Shown here one piece after another: positions 7,358-15,159 of a stretch of 18,571 nt of DNA. Numbering within the stretch: position 1 is the first letter of the stretch; the number at the start of each line of letters is the position of its first letter. Made by a program: the position numbers and the translations under genes. The stretch is from an uncultured Oscillospiraceae bacterium (GTDB lineage Bacteria > Bacillota > Clostridia > Oscillospirales > Oscillospiraceae): assembly GCA_910587505.1 (NCBI GenBank), contig CAJULD010000049.1, positions 1 through 18,571 of the forward strand, written 5' to 3'. The notes under the pieces were generated by a model that saw nothing but the letters and a program-made list of their open reading frames with translations, had not been told where the DNA came from and made no database searches.

Positions 7358-9109
7358 ATGGCAGAAGAGAAAAAGGTATTGCTGTCCATCAGGGACCTGC
7401 ATGTCAAATTCCGGGTCCGCGGCCGGATCCTGACCGCCATCCGGGGCATCTCCCTGGATATCTACGAGAATGAGTCCATCGCCATCGTGGGCGAGTCCGG
7501 CTCCGGCAAGAGCGTGTTCACCAAAACCTTCGCGGGCATGCTGGATTCCAACGGCTTTGTCAGCGAGGGAAGCATCATCTTCAACGACGAGGAGCTGGCG
7601 GATACCCACGTGCGTCTGACCGACGGCGCGAAGCGGCTCATCGAGCGCTCCCGCGTCATGCTGGACGAGGCCGCCCGGCTGGAGCTGGGCGCGGCCACGT
7701 ATCAGAAGATTCTGGCGCTGGAGAGCGAGAAGCGGGAGAAGACCAGCCTCTCCGACGAGGAGAAGGCCGCGGTGGAGGCGGAGTACAGGGACCTGGTGGC
7801 CAGGCGCACCGACGCCTTCAACCTCAGGCAGACCTTTGACCGCAGCAGGGAAAAGGACAGGATCCGGGAGACCGACCGGATCATCAGCGACTACGATGAA
7901 AAGATCAGGGCTCTGAAGCAGAAAGAGGAGAAGCTGGCCCATGACCGGAAGGCTGCCGCCGCCGGCGACACCGCCTTCCAGAAGAGCTATCAGGAGCGCT
8001 CCGCCGCTCTCCAGGCTCAGTATGATCGGGAAATCAGGGGAGAGATCTCTCCTGCGGCCAAAAAGCGCAACGAAATTCTGGCCAGGGAGATCTATCTCTC
8101 CGTGGGCCGGTACGGCTACCATCAGCGGGTGCAGATGATCCACAAACTGGAGAAGGCCCTGAAAAAGGCCATGCAGCTGGGAGTGGACCTGGACGACGAG
8201 AACCAGCGCAATACCATCTTTGACAGCGTCGCCTTCCGGGTGCGCTACCTGGACGAGACGGCGGAGGCCCTCCACGGCACCTGCATCCTGAATCTGGCCA
8301 AGGTCCAGTACGCCAGGGACTGGACCCAGATCCGGGGCCGGAGGATTGCCACCGTGTTCCAGGATCCCATGACCAGCCTTAACCCCATCATTACCATCGG
8401 CAGGCAGATCACCTCTATCATCCTCAAGCACCAGGACTGCTCCGAGGCGGAGGCCCGGCGGCGCGCCCTGGAGCTGATGCGGAAGGTGGGCATCCCCAGG
8501 GCGGAGGCCCGGTTTGACGACTATCCCTTCCAGTACTCCGGCGGTATGCGCCAGAGGATCGTCATCGCCATCGCCCTGTCCTGCCAGCCCAAAATCCTCA
8601 TCTGCGACGAGCCCACCACGGCGCTGGACGTGACCATCCAGGCCCAGATTCTGCAGCTCATCAAGGATCTTCAGAAGGAATTCAACTATACCATCGTCTT
8701 CATCACCCACGACCTGGGCGTGGTGGCCAACGTGGCGGACCGGGTGGCCGTGCTGTACGCCGGACAGGTGGTGGAGCTGGGCACCGCGGAGGAGGTCTTC
8801 TACGATCCCCGCCACCCCTATACCTGGGCGCTGCTCTCCTCTCTGCCCCAGCTGGCGCAGAAGAACACCAAACTCTATTCCATCACCGGCACGCCGCCCT
8901 CCCTCTATAACCAGATCGTGGGCGACTCCTTTGCGCCCCGGAATCCGTACTGCCTGAAGATCGACACCCTGCTGGAGCCCCCCATGTTCAAGGTCACGGA
9001 CACCCACTATGCCAAGACCTGGCTGCTGGACCCCAACGCCCCCAGGATCGAGAAGCCGGAAGGCATTCAGGACATCCACGAGAAGCTGATCCGCGCATTC
9101 AATATTTAG
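7358..9109 (+). CDS. oppD: Peptide ABC transporter ATPase (OppD/DppD type) with a 240-residue insertion
   Basis: 583 residues, against about 330 in the usual OppD. All ATPase motifs are present: Walker A GESGSGKS (45-52), Q-loop VFQDP (Q335), signature YSGGMRQR (393-400), Walker B ILICDEP (D417, E418) and switch H451. A C-terminal oligopeptide-transporter segment follows (HPYTWALLSSLP, 487-498). Walker A and the Q-loop, normally about 50 residues apart, are separated by nearly 290. The extra part (about 84-322) is rich in Glu, Lys and Arg and looks helical, probably coiled coil. The reading frame is continuous and the flanking motifs are intact, so this is a real insertion and not an error. 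A GGGGGGAGAG site lies just upstream. What the insertion does is unknown. Confidence 0.94.
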   Translation: MAEEKKVLLSIRDLHVKFRVRGRILTAIRGISLDIYENESIAIVGESGSGKSVFTKTFAGMLDSNGFVSEGSIIFNDEELADTHVRLTDGAKRLIERSRVMLDEAARLELGAATYQKILALESEKREKTSLSDEEKAAVEAEYRDLVARRTDAFNLRQTFDRSREKDRIRETDRIISDYDEKIRALKQKEEKLAHDRKAAAAGDTAFQKSYQERSAALQAQYDREIRGEISPAAKKRNEILAREIYLSVGRYGYHQRVQMIHKLEKALKKAMQLGVDLDDENQRNTIFDSVAFRVRYLDETAEALHGTCILNLAKVQYARDWTQIRGRRIATVFQDPMTSLNPIITIGRQITSIILKHQDCSEAEARRRALELMRKVGIPRAEARFDDYPFQYSGGMRQRIVIAIALSCQPKILICDEPTTALDVTIQAQILQLIKDLQKEFNYTIVFITHDLGVVANVADRVAVLYAGQVVELGTAEEVFYDPRHPYTWALLSSLPQLAQKNTKLYSITGTPPSLYNQIVGDSFAPRNPYCLKIDTLLEPPMFKVTDTHYAKTWLLDPNAPRIEKPEGIQDIHEKLIRAFNI

Positions 9110-9125
9110 GGGGAGGGAGAAAAAC

Positions 9126-10436
9126 GTGGCTACTTTGAAACAAGAGAACGCGGTCCGCAGCGGCCGCCTGCCGGAGCACGGACCCATTGCCGAAAACGGC
9201 AAGGAGATCCTGCTGTCCCTGAAAAACGTGGACATCACCTTCGGCAAGGGGGAGGACGCGGTCCGTGCCGTCCAGGACGCCTCCTTCGACATCTACAGGG
9301 GGGAGACCTTCTCCCTGGTGGGAGAGTCCGGTTCCGGCAAGACGACCGTAGGCCGGGCCGTCATCCGCGTCAATCCTCTGGCCGGCGGCGAGATCGACTA
9401 TAAGGGCGTGCGCATTTCCGGCAGGATCCCCCACGCCCTGGACCGGGAGGTTATCCGGAATATTCAGATGGTGTTCCAGGATCCCGCCGCGTCCCTGAAC
9501 GAGCGGGCCACCGTGGACTATATCATCTCCGAGGGCCTGTACAACTTCCACCTGTTTGAGAACGAGGCCGACCGCGTGCGGAAGGTGGAGGAGATGGTGG
9601 CCGAAGTGGGCCTGCTGCCGGAGCACCTGACCCGCTATCCCCATGAGTTTTCCGGCGGCCAGCGCCAGCGTATCGGCATTGCCCGTGCCATGGTCATGGA
9701 GCCGGAGCTGGTGGTGGCGGATGAGCCCATTTCCGCTCTGGACGTGTCCATCCGCGCCCAGGTGCTCAACCTGATGAAGAAGTTCCAGGAGGAGAAGAAC
9801 CTCACCTATCTCTTCATCGCTCATGACCTCAGCGTGGTCCGCTTCATTTCCGACCGGATCGGCGTTATTTACAAGGGCCGGATCGTGGAGGTAGCGGAGG
9901 CGGAGGAGCTGTTTGACTTCCCCCTCCATCCCTACACCCACTCCCTGATTTCCGCCATCCCCATCCCCGATCCCCAGCTGGAGAAGAACAAGGTGCTTTA
10001 CACCTACGATCCCTCCATTCATGACTATTCGGTGGACAAGCCGGAGTTTGTGTGCATCGGACACGATCACTATATCTACGGAAACAGGAAGGAAATCGAG
10101 GAATACAGGGCCATCCGGGAGCGGGGCGTACCCGTCAAGCCCATTACCATCCGGGACCCCAACGCCCCGGAGGAGGTCCACGCCCGGACCGTCGAAGCGG
10201 ACGAGGCGGCGGAGGAGGAGTTCCTCATCCATCCCACCCACGATACCGGCAGCATCTGGTATATGGTCATCTCCTTCTTCCTACCCATTCTGGGACTGAT
10301 TGCTGCGGTGCTGTTCAGGAAGTTCCGGCACACCCGCAATTACAGGATGTGCAGAAAGGGGGCCATCGCCGGATTTGTGATGCTGGGCATCATATTGGCG
10401 GTGTTCCTGCTGCTGCTGTGGCGAGTGGTGGCCTAG
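9126..10436 (+). CDS. oppF: Peptide ABC transporter ATPase (OppF/DppF type) with C-terminal membrane helices
   Basis: 436 residues, GTG start behind GGGGGAGGGAG. ATPase motifs: Walker A GESGSGKT (66-73), Q118, signature FSGGQ (175-179), Walker B VVADEP (D199, E200), switch H233, and the OppF-type HPYTHSLISAIP (268-279). The peptide-transporter tail normally ends near residue 330. Here a charged linker leads to two hydrophobic helices at about 376-398 and 412-432, separated by a basic loop (RKFRHTRNYRMCRKG). This ATPase therefore appears to carry its own membrane anchor, which is unusual for an OppF. The next gene starts 1 nt after the stop. The pairing of this subunit with the insertion-bearing ATPase is inferred from the operon. 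Confidence 0.94.
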   Translation: MATLKQENAVRSGRLPEHGPIAENGKEILLSLKNVDITFGKGEDAVRAVQDASFDIYRGETFSLVGESGSGKTTVGRAVIRVNPLAGGEIDYKGVRISGRIPHALDREVIRNIQMVFQDPAASLNERATVDYIISEGLYNFHLFENEADRVRKVEEMVAEVGLLPEHLTRYPHEFSGGQRQRIGIARAMVMEPELVVADEPISALDVSIRAQVLNLMKKFQEEKNLTYLFIAHDLSVVRFISDRIGVIYKGRIVEVAEAEELFDFPLHPYTHSLISAIPIPDPQLEKNKVLYTYDPSIHDYSVDKPEFVCIGHDHYIYGNRKEIEEYRAIRERGVPVKPITIRDPNAPEEVHARTVEADEAAEEEFLIHPTHDTGSIWYMVISFFLPILGLIAAVLFRKFRHTRNYRMCRKGAIAGFVMLGIILAVFLLLLWRVVA

Positions 10437-10437
10437 C

Positions 10438-11700
10438 TTGAAACGCACCGCCAGAGACAAGCGGGACAGGCCCCATCCCCCGCCGGTAGAGCGCATTGCG
10501 CTCAATGAAGAGCACGTCGGACGGCGGTTGGCCGCGGCGGCGGCGATGCTGGTATTCGGCGGGGCGATGCTGGCCTACGCAGTGTGGCAGCTGGTGACGC
10601 CGGAGACGGGATGGACTACCATTGAGGTCAGCGCCAGCGCCGGCGTGAGCTGCGCAGGGGATTTCACCTTCCTCTATGAAGCGTCCACCATTTCGGAGCG
10701 GAAAGCGGTTACCGCCGGCTATACCCGGCTGTGCCGCTCCGCCTATGAAATCTTCCACAGCAAAGAGGAATTTGAGGGCGTGGGCAACCTGCGGACCGTG
10801 AACCGCCGTCCCAACGAGGCGGTGGAGGTGGACCCGGCGCTGTACCGGGCGTTGGAGACCGTGGAGCGCAGCGGCAGCCGGCTGTTATATCTGGGCCCGG
10901 TCTATGAACGGTACGACGATCTGTTCTTCTGCACTGACGACAGCCAGGCCGCGGCCTTTGATCCCCGGCTGAACGGGGAAGTGGCCAGAGAATATGGCGA
11001 AATCGCGGCCTTTGCCAACGACCCGGAGGCGATTCAGATCGAGCTGCTGGGCGGGAACCGGGTGCGCCTGGCGGTGTCGGCGGAATATCTGGCGTTCGCA
11101 GAGCGGGAAGAGCTGGAAACCCTCGTTCAGTTCTCCTGGACCGCCAACGCCTTTATCGCCGACTATATTGCGGAGGAATTGACCGCTCTGGGGTACACCA
11201 GGGGAACGCTGAACAGCTGCGACGGCTTCACCCGGAATCTGGATGGCAGCGGAACGGAGTATTCCGTGCAGCTCTTTGACCGGCAGGGGCAGAGGGTGTA
11301 TCCGGCGGCGGTAATGAACTGCCGGGGCCCGGTCAGCATTGTAAGCTTCCGGGACTACCCCCTGAACGATCAGGACCTGGGGCGGTTTTATGAGATGGAA
11401 AACGGAGAGATCCGGACGCTCTACCTGGACGTCGCGGACGGCCTGTGCAAAAGCGCGGTCCACAATCTGGTGTGCTACGCCGGAAACAGGGGCTGCGGGG
11501 AGATCCTGCTGGAGGCGGCCCCGGTCTATATTGCCGGGCAGCTTCCGCCAGGGGCGCTGGAGGAACTGGCGGCGGAGGGGATTCAGTCCATCCGCTGCGA
11601 AAACGGGATCATTTATCCCACGGACGCCGGAATAACCCTGACGCAGCTGTTTGAAGGGAACGGAATGCAATACAGCCTGTCCCCGCCGGAGAGCGAATAG
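10438..11700 (+). CDS. Membrane-anchored ApbE-fold protein, probably catalytically inactive
   Basis: 420 residues. It starts with TTG one base after the OppF-type stop, with no good ribosome site, so coupling is likely. A basic N-terminus and one helix (31-52) should place the rest outside. The remainder follows the layout of ApbE (FAD:protein FMN transferase): GNLRTVNRRPNEAVEV (117-132) like the dSxLsxLN block, FIADYIAEEL (239-248) like the KGyaxD block, SCDGFTRNL (260-268) where the family has NxGG, and GRFYEMENGEIRTLYLD (315-331) where it has the HIlDP block. The lysine-glycine, the GG pair and the D/T metal ligands of true ApbE seem to be replaced, so I predict no FMN transfer. The fold call is from pattern recognition only. 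Being last in the operon suggests a structural or sensory role in the transporter. Confidence 0.7.
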   Translation: MKRTARDKRDRPHPPPVERIALNEEHVGRRLAAAAAMLVFGGAMLAYAVWQLVTPETGWTTIEVSASAGVSCAGDFTFLYEASTISERKAVTAGYTRLCRSAYEIFHSKEEFEGVGNLRTVNRRPNEAVEVDPALYRALETVERSGSRLLYLGPVYERYDDLFFCTDDSQAAAFDPRLNGEVAREYGEIAAFANDPEAIQIELLGGNRVRLAVSAEYLAFAEREELETLVQFSWTANAFIADYIAEELTALGYTRGTLNSCDGFTRNLDGSGTEYSVQLFDRQGQRVYPAAVMNCRGPVSIVSFRDYPLNDQDLGRFYEMENGEIRTLYLDVADGLCKSAVHNLVCYAGNRGCGEILLEAAPVYIAGQLPPGALEELAAEGIQSIRCENGIIYPTDAGITLTQLFEGNGMQYSLSPPESE

Positions 11701-11702
11701 AA

Positions 11703-11736
11703 AAGAGCCGCGCCGGAAGCTTCCGGCGCGGCTCTT
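11703..11736. terminator. Shared terminator between convergent genes
   Basis: A 34-nt perfect palindrome (17+17) sits between the end of the transporter operon and the leftward kinase gene. Read leftwards, the stem runs into CTTTTCTATT, a usable T-tract. Read rightwards only CTTCT follows, so rightward termination may be weaker. Confidence 0.75.
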
Positions 11737-11795
11737 CTGAGAGAAGGGTGTCACAGGTTTTCCTGAAAGAAAAAGCTTTAAGAAGGCGGCGGTGA

Positions 11796-12674
11796 TCAGG
11801 CGGGCAGCGCGTTCATGGCCAGCTTGACGGCCCCCATGACGCCCTGGTTGTCGTGCAGGCTGATGGGAACAATATAGCTCTCCAGATCGTCTATAGCTCT
11901 GCCCTGGAGATAACCGCCCAGCTGGCGGCGGACCTCCTCCCGGACCAGGGGGAGCATCTGCTCCTGATGCATCACGCCGCCCCCCAGAATAATGCGCTCC
12001 GGGGCCAGCGTCAGCATATAGTTGCAGACGGCCTGCGCGACGTAGAAGGCCTCCAGGGCCCAGACCTCCGGGCGGTCGGAGAGCTCCTGGGCCTTCTTCC
12101 CCCAGCGGCGCTCGATGGACGGACCGCTGGCCAGTCCCTCCAAGCAGTTGGGGTGGTAGGGGCAGATGCCCTGTTCCATGGGATCGTCCGGGTGGCGGTC
12201 GATGAAGATATGGCCGGCCTCCGGGTGAGACATGCCGTGGTAGGGCTTGCCGCCGATGATGACGCCCACGCCTACGCCGGTACCTACGGTGATGTAGATG
12301 CTGTTTTCCACTGCCTGGGTGCAGCCCCAGACCGCTTCGCCCAGCGCGGCGGCGTTAACGTCCGTATCAAAGCCAACAGGAAGGCCCAGGGCCTCCTCAA
12401 AGCGTTGGACGATGGGGTAATTCCGCCAGCTGAGCTTGGGCGTTGCCAGAATGGAACCATATGTGGGGGAGGAGCGGTCCAGGTCCACCGGCCCAAAACA
12501 GCCGATACCCATGGCGGCCAGATTTTTACCACGGTAGAAATCCAGCATATCGGGCACGGTTTCTTCCGGTGTGCGGGTGGGCAGACTGATCCGTTCCAGG
12601 ATATTTCCCTGTTCATCGCCAACGGCACAGACCATTTTTGTGCCGCCGGCTTCTAAAGCGCCAAAGAGGGGCAT
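11796..12674 (-). CDS. ROK-family sugar kinase, likely fructokinase
   Basis: 292-residue cytoplasmic kinase expected to phosphorylate a hexose with ATP. The start ALEAGGTK (6-13) is the ROK phosphate-binding motif. DTDVNAAALGE (103-113) contains the catalytic Asp105, and VGTGVGVGV (130-138) is the second ATP/sugar loop. The zinc site has the fructokinase form: H155 followed by CPYHPNC (C171, H174, C177), in place of the CxCG cluster of glucokinases. It resembles B. subtilis GmuE/YdhR. The chosen ATG at 12674 has an AAAGGGAG site upstream and begins the conserved fold. A longer frame exists to 12740, but it would overlap the promoter. No sugar transporter is adjacent, so the substrate is inferred. 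Confidence 0.92.
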   Translation of the reverse strand: MPLFGALEAGGTKMVCAVGDEQGNILERISLPTRTPEETVPDMLDFYRGKNLAAMGIGCFGPVDLDRSSPTYGSILATPKLSWRNYPIVQRFEEALGLPVGFDTDVNAAALGEAVWGCTQAVENSIYITVGTGVGVGVIIGGKPYHGMSHPEAGHIFIDRHPDDPMEQGICPYHPNCLEGLASGPSIERRWGKKAQELSDRPEVWALEAFYVAQAVCNYMLTLAPERIILGGGVMHQEQMLPLVREEVRRQLGGYLQGRAIDDLESYIVPISLHDNQGVMGAVKLAMNALPA

Positions 12675-12705
12675 AGTATCAACTCCCTTTCCTGTGGTAC
12701 CCCTA

Positions 12706-12734
12706 ATTATAATAGATTGCAGCGCGGTTTGCAA
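12706..12734 (-). promoter_or_regulatory. Sigma-A promoter of the ROK kinase
   Basis: On the minus strand, TTGCAA (12734-12729) and TATAAT (12711-12706) are 17 bp apart, about 32 bp before the start codon. Confidence 0.82.
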
Positions 12735-12736
12735 TC
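12715..12736. promoter_or_regulatory. Operator-like inverted repeat within the kinase promoter
   Basis: GATTGCA (12715-12721) and TGCAATC (12730-12736) are perfect inverted repeats 8 nt apart, spanning the -35 box and spacer. The geometry suits a dimeric repressor. The regulator is not in the window. Confidence 0.45.
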
Positions 12737-12782
12737 GCAAATGATTAATCCCGGCAAGAAATCTGAAAGCGAGGAGAAGGAT

Positions 12783-13388
12783 ATGAAGAAATGGTTATGT
12801 CAGAGCGGCGCGCTGGCCGCGGCGCTGGCGCTGCTGCTGGCCCTGCCGGGCTGCGGCGGGGGTGTGGGGATCGTCGGCGGCGGGGACGGACCCACGGAGA
12901 TTTACATCGGGGACAACACGATCGCCACCGGTGACAACGAGGCCCCGGAGGAACCGGCGGAAGCGCCGCCCGTGGATCCGCCGTCCGTCGAGGACCCCGG
13001 CACCGCCTCCGGCGGGGAGGACCTGCCCTATGAGGACGGACTGCCGGACCTGGACGAGGACGGGACATACAACAGCGCAGAGGACGTATCCCTGTATCTG
13101 TACACCTTCGGCTATCTGCCGGAGAACTACATTACCAAGAGCGAAGCCCGTGACCTGGGGTGGACCGGCGGGTCCGTGGAGAAATTCGCCCCCGGCTGCG
13201 CCATTGGCGGGGACAGGTTCGGCAACCGGGAGGGCGTACTGCCGGACGGTACCTACTACGAGTGCGACATTGACACCATCGGGGAAAGCAGCCGGGGGGC
13301 CAAACGGCTGGTATATTCCGACGACGGGCGAATCTATTACACCGGGGACCACTATGAGACCTTTACGCTTCTGTACGGGGAGGAATAG
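12783..13388 (+). CDS. Barnase-type ribonuclease, predicted lipoprotein
   Basis: 201 residues. Residues 1-24 form a signal ending LPGC (Cys24; the proline makes the lipobox imperfect). An acidic, Pro/Gly-rich tether follows to about 90, then a barnase domain to the end. Close family motifs: YLPENYITKSEARDLGW (111-127), IGGDRFGNREGVLP (141-154), YYECDID (158-164), KRLVYS (174-179), TGDHYETF (187-194). All catalytic residues of barnase have counterparts: K119 (K27), E160 (E73 base), R171 (R83), R175 (R87), H190 (H102 acid). It should cleave single-stranded RNA and would sit on the outer face of the membrane. GAGGAGAAGG supports the ATG at 12783; a longer frame from 12717 lacks a site. Barstar follows 3 nt later. 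Confidence 0.93.
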   Translation: MKKWLCQSGALAAALALLLALPGCGGGVGIVGGGDGPTEIYIGDNTIATGDNEAPEEPAEAPPVDPPSVEDPGTASGGEDLPYEDGLPDLDEDGTYNSAEDVSLYLYTFGYLPENYITKSEARDLGWTGGSVEKFAPGCAIGGDRFGNREGVLPDGTYYECDIDTIGESSRGAKRLVYSDDGRIYYTGDHYETFTLLYGEE

Positions 13389-13391
13389 CCC

Positions 13392-13676
13392 ATGGCAGAG
13401 ATGGAAATCGTGGTTTTGGACGGGGAAAAGATGCTCAATCGCCGGGAGGCCCACGACCATCTGGCCGGGCAGCTGGAGCTGCCGGAGTATTACGGCAGAA
13501 ATCTGGACGGACTCTACGACCTGCTGACCGAGCGGGAGGGTCCCACCCGGATCGTGATCCGGCACGGAAATACCCTCCTCTCCTGGCTGGGAGACTATGG
13601 CAGGGCGCTGATCCAGACGCTGATCGACGCGGACAGGGTCAATCCGGGGCTGGAGGTTCTGTTCGACGGGGAATAA
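13392..13676 (+). CDS. Barstar-family ribonuclease inhibitor
   Basis: 94-residue cytoplasmic inhibitor, close to the 89-90 residues of barstar. The barnase-binding helix is recognisable as YYGRNLDGLYDLL (33-45), matching barstar YYGENLDALWDCL. D39 and D43 correspond to barstar D35 and D39, which plug the RNase active site; barstar W38 is Tyr here. The rest follows the alpha/beta fold, and the end LEVLFDGE matches the last strand. The start lies 3 nt after the RNase stop, and its GGGGAGGAA ribosome site is inside the RNase gene, so toxin and inhibitor are translated together. It protects the producer from RNase that fails to be exported. Confidence 0.95.
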   Translation: MAEMEIVVLDGEKMLNRREAHDHLAGQLELPEYYGRNLDGLYDLLTEREGPTRIVIRHGNTLLSWLGDYGRALIQTLIDADRVNPGLEVLFDGE

Positions 13677-13715
13677 ACGGCGCGCTTCCCGGCGCGCTCC
13701 GCCCGCAAAAAGGGA

Positions 13716-13744
13716 TTGCCAACGGGGGAGGCGTATGGTAGAAT
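13716..13744 (+). promoter_or_regulatory. Sigma-A promoter of the small-protein/FIST operon
   Basis: TTGCCA (13716-13721), a 17-bp spacer and TAGAAT (13739-13744). The first start codon follows about 57 bp later. Confidence 0.75.
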
Positions 13745-13800
13745 AAGGAAAAGGTTTTTGCCGTGCAGAAATCTTATTTTTGCGAGAGAGGGTGAATTGA

Positions 13801-14001
13801 TTGGCAGGACGAATCCATACCATGATCGAGCAGGTCATCGCGCAGAAGGCCAGGGGAAACGCCGTCATTGCGAACTCCGTCCGGACAAAGATGTACCTGA
13901 AGGGAATCGCCGTGGATAAGTATACCGCCGTGTCTCCCGATGACCCGGCGGTCATGCAGAAGGTTCGGGAAATCGCCAGGGAATTTGGCGTCGTCGTCTA
14001 A
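13801..14001 (+). CDS. Small conserved-looking protein of unknown function
   Basis: 66 residues, TTG start with GAGGGTGA 5 nt upstream. An in-frame ATG at residue 8 is a less likely start. It is soluble and mixed in charge, with no signal, membrane helix or cysteine. Two probable helices (about 3-17 and 49-62) flank a Lys/Tyr-containing middle (KMYLKGIAVDKYTAVSPDD), ending REFGVVV. I do not recognise the family. A good promoter and ribosome site and the 36-nt gap to the FIST gene argue that it is real and co-expressed with it. Confidence 0.7.
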   Translation: MAGRIHTMIEQVIAQKARGNAVIANSVRTKMYLKGIAVDKYTAVSPDDPAVMQKVREIAREFGVVV

Positions 14002-14037
14002 TGTACTTACAAATTTAATGTAAAGGCGGGATAAACA

Positions 14038-15135
14038 TTGGCAATTAAAACACTTTCCATCAAAGGAACGGACAGCCGGGACGTGGCCCGGCAGGCACGG
14101 GAAGCCCTGGCGGATTTTCAGCCGAAGCTGATCCTGTTTTTTGCCTCCAGCGATTATGCAGGCCCCGAGGCCGCGCTGAAGGAGGCTTTCCCCGACAGTG
14201 AGATCATCGGCTCCTCCTCCCACAGCGAATACTGCGACGCCGCCTATACCAGCGGCTCCGTCAGCATCATGGCGATGGACGCCGGCAGTGTGGAGGACGT
14301 GTGCGTGCAGGTCGTGGAGAACATCGGCGCCGAGCCGGAGCTCCGGAGTGTCCTCAACGGGATGCACGGGCACTTTGGCGGCGTGGACGCGGTCCTCGCC
14401 GATTACGACCGCTACGTGGGCGTCGTCCTGTTTGAGTCCAGCGCGAAGGCCGAGGAGGTCTTCATGGACCGTCTGGGCATGGCCACCGACCTGCTGTTTG
14501 TGGGCGGCTCCTCCTCCGCGGCAGAAGGCGGCCAGTCTCTGGTCTACGCCAACGGCCGGAGCTACACCGGCGCAGCGGTGCTGGCGATCCTGAAGACAGT
14601 CAATGGCTACGGCGTGCTGAAGACCCAGAGCGCCCATATTTTCTCAGAGCGCAAGCTGACGGTGACAAAGTCCGATCTGCGCAACCGCATCCTCTATGAA
14701 TTCGATCACCGTCCCTGCGGCGAGGTGTACGCGGAGGTGCTGGGCATCGGGCAGGATGAGATTCAGAACTACTTCGTGTGCAATCCCCTGGGCGTCGTGG
14801 CCGGGGAGGAGATCTTTGTGCGCACCTTTAATCAGATCCAGGACGGCGGCATCACGCTGCACTGCGGCCTGCCGGAGGGCACGGAGATCAACGTCCTGAA
14901 GATCGGCAACATTGTGGACGACACCCGGAAGGCGCTGGACGAGGCCATCCCCGGCCAGCCCGCCGGCGTAATCAACTTCAACTGCCTGTACCGGACGCTG
15001 GAGATTCTGAACGAAAACCAGGTGGAGCCCTACTGCGCGCTCTTTGGCCGGTATCCCAGCATTGGCTTCTCCACCAACGGAGAGGCGTTTTTGGGACATA
15101 TCAATGAGACGTCCACCGTTCTGGTCATTAAGTAA
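14038..15135 (+). CDS. FIST-domain sensory protein (FIST_N plus FIST_C), stand-alone
   Basis: 365 residues, TTG start behind AAGGCGGG. The N-terminal half has the FIST_N course: PKLILFFASSDY (about 29-40), EIIGSSSHSEYC (about 59-70), and VGGSSSAAEG (about 156-165). Residues from about 215 fit FIST_C: EVYAEVLGI, then NPLGVV, FNCLYRT and IGFSTNGEAFLG near the end. FIST domains are predicted extracytoplasmic or cytoplasmic small-ligand sensors, often fused to signalling output domains. This copy has no signal peptide, membrane helix or output domain, so it is probably a cytoplasmic ligand binder acting through a partner. The 66-residue protein upstream is a candidate partner by position only. 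Confidence 0.9.
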   Translation: MAIKTLSIKGTDSRDVARQAREALADFQPKLILFFASSDYAGPEAALKEAFPDSEIIGSSSHSEYCDAAYTSGSVSIMAMDAGSVEDVCVQVVENIGAEPELRSVLNGMHGHFGGVDAVLADYDRYVGVVLFESSAKAEEVFMDRLGMATDLLFVGGSSSAAEGGQSLVYANGRSYTGAAVLAILKTVNGYGVLKTQSAHIFSERKLTVTKSDLRNRILYEFDHRPCGEVYAEVLGIGQDEIQNYFVCNPLGVVAGEEIFVRTFNQIQDGGITLHCGLPEGTEINVLKIGNIVDDTRKALDEAIPGQPAGVINFNCLYRTLEILNENQVEPYCALFGRYPSIGFSTNGEAFLGHINETSTVLVIK

Positions 15136-15159
15136 AGCCAGGGAAGCTCTGATTAAATC

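Noticed and set aside
7600..8330. Possible fusion or assembly error inside the OppD-type ATPase
   Set aside because: The frame is open throughout, base composition does not change, and both flanking motif sets fit a single ATPase.
4829..9292. 1487-codon minus-strand open frame opposite the transporter genes
   Set aside because: Its low-complexity His/Gly/Gln/Val composition is typical of the antisense of GC-rich genes. The plus strand has well-recognised genes with all motifs.
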